From Bacteroidota bacterium (lineage in GTDB: Bacteria; Bacteroidota; Bacteroidia; Flavobacteriales; Weeksellaceae), in NCBI GenBank assembly GCA_023458415.1, contig JAEWZO010000029.1, positions 1-39,056 on the forward strand: 39,056 bases of DNA. The letters are read 5' to 3'. Below the pieces are notes generated by a model, which saw only the letters and a program-made list of their open reading frames with translations, made no database searches and was not told the origin of the DNA. Made by a program: the position numbers and the translations under genes. Below, in pieces: positions 38,982-39,056 of this stretch. Position 1 is the first letter of the stretch, and every line of letters begins with the position of its first letter.

Positions 38982-38989
38982 TATTTTTG
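38982..38989 (+). promoter_or_regulatory. -7 promoter element for rpsP
   Basis: TATTTTTG matches TAnnTTTG and implies a leader of about 40-45 nt before the rpsP ATG at 39038. Confidence 0.62.
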
Positions 38990-39008
38990 CACTCTCAAAA
39001 TAATTAAC

Positions 39009-39022
39009 CGGGACGAGTTCCC
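39009..39022 (+). promoter_or_regulatory. Short hairpin in the rpsP leader
   Basis: GGGA (39010-39013) pairs with TCCC (39019-39022) around a CGAGT loop, 15 nt before the start codon. Its place in a ribosomal protein leader suggests autoregulation. I recall bS16 leader motifs being reported for Flavobacteria but cannot verify a match. Confidence 0.4.
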
Positions 39023-39037
39023 AAAACTTTAAACAAT

Positions 39038-39056
39038 ATGTCAGTAAAAATCAGAT
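39038..39056 (+). CDS. rpsP: 30S ribosomal protein S16, 5' end only
   Basis: The window ends six codons into an ATG-started frame that reads MSVKIR, the typical start of flavobacterial bS16. The preceding promoter and hairpin leader fit a ribosomal protein gene. The identification rests on six residues and context only. Confidence 0.65.

Overview
The window is a stretch of a Bacteroidota chromosome, most likely a Flavobacteriia member of the Chryseobacterium/Kaistella/Epilithonimonas group (Weeksellaceae). This rests on four things: AT-rich DNA, gene starts without Shine-Dalgarno sequences, the Bacteroidota -7 promoter element TAnnTTTG in front of most transcription units, and lineage-typical families (PorP/SprF, DUF3822, GIN-domain lipoprotein, SprB-like adhesin, SlyD-like FKBP, GreA-like small protein). 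The genus is inferred from protein style only.

Layout. 1-4005: surface and envelope proteins on the minus strand, namely a SprB/Ig-like protein and a small secreted protein that share a C-terminal module, then a single-pass protein of unknown function. 4041-5477: der GTPase. 5485-10409: a lipoprotein M3 peptidase, a GIN-domain lipoprotein, and a lemA / TPM / TPM-Gly-rich operon. 10427-13741: folA, a TPR-like membrane protein, and the ddl-coaD-TRIC operon. 13836-19690: PASTA protein, rluD, PorP/SprF, hemW, murI and rsmD. 19708-25746: DUF3822, a TIGR02117 protein, the pssA-exonuclease-Smr operon, an LTA-synthase-like enzyme and a DUF2147 protein. 25818-31548: pyruvate dehydrogenase E1 beta, kup, a class IV aminotransferase-like protein that appears catalytically dead, yqgE, pdxH and HU. 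31865-37291: panD with a flippase-like membrane protein, a SlyD-like FKBP, a cytosolic M3 peptidase, an SRPBCC protein and a GreA-like protein. 37307-39056: a lipoprotein, a nitroreductase, a frameshifted small membrane protein flanked by inverted arrays of an 8-bp repeat, and the first codons of rpsP.

Most genes are housekeeping: translation and ribosome assembly (der, rluD, rsmD, rpsP), cofactors (folA, coaD, panD, pdxH, hemW), cell wall and lipids (ddl, murI, pssA), central metabolism (pdhB) and ion transport (kup, TRIC). Perfect-stem intrinsic terminators separate many units, several of them shared between convergent genes. I see no prophage, insertion sequence with a transposase, CRISPR array, defence island, biosynthetic cluster, tRNA or rRNA.

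I do not find a convincing new multi-gene system. The most unusual points are the class IV aminotransferase-like pseudoenzyme, two apparent one-base frameshifts in short homopolymers (one in the signal peptide of the SprB-like protein, one in a small membrane protein), inverted arrays of a degenerate 8-bp repeat around that membrane protein, terminators that touch the next start codon, and -7 boxes placed so close to start codons that the mRNAs may be leaderless.
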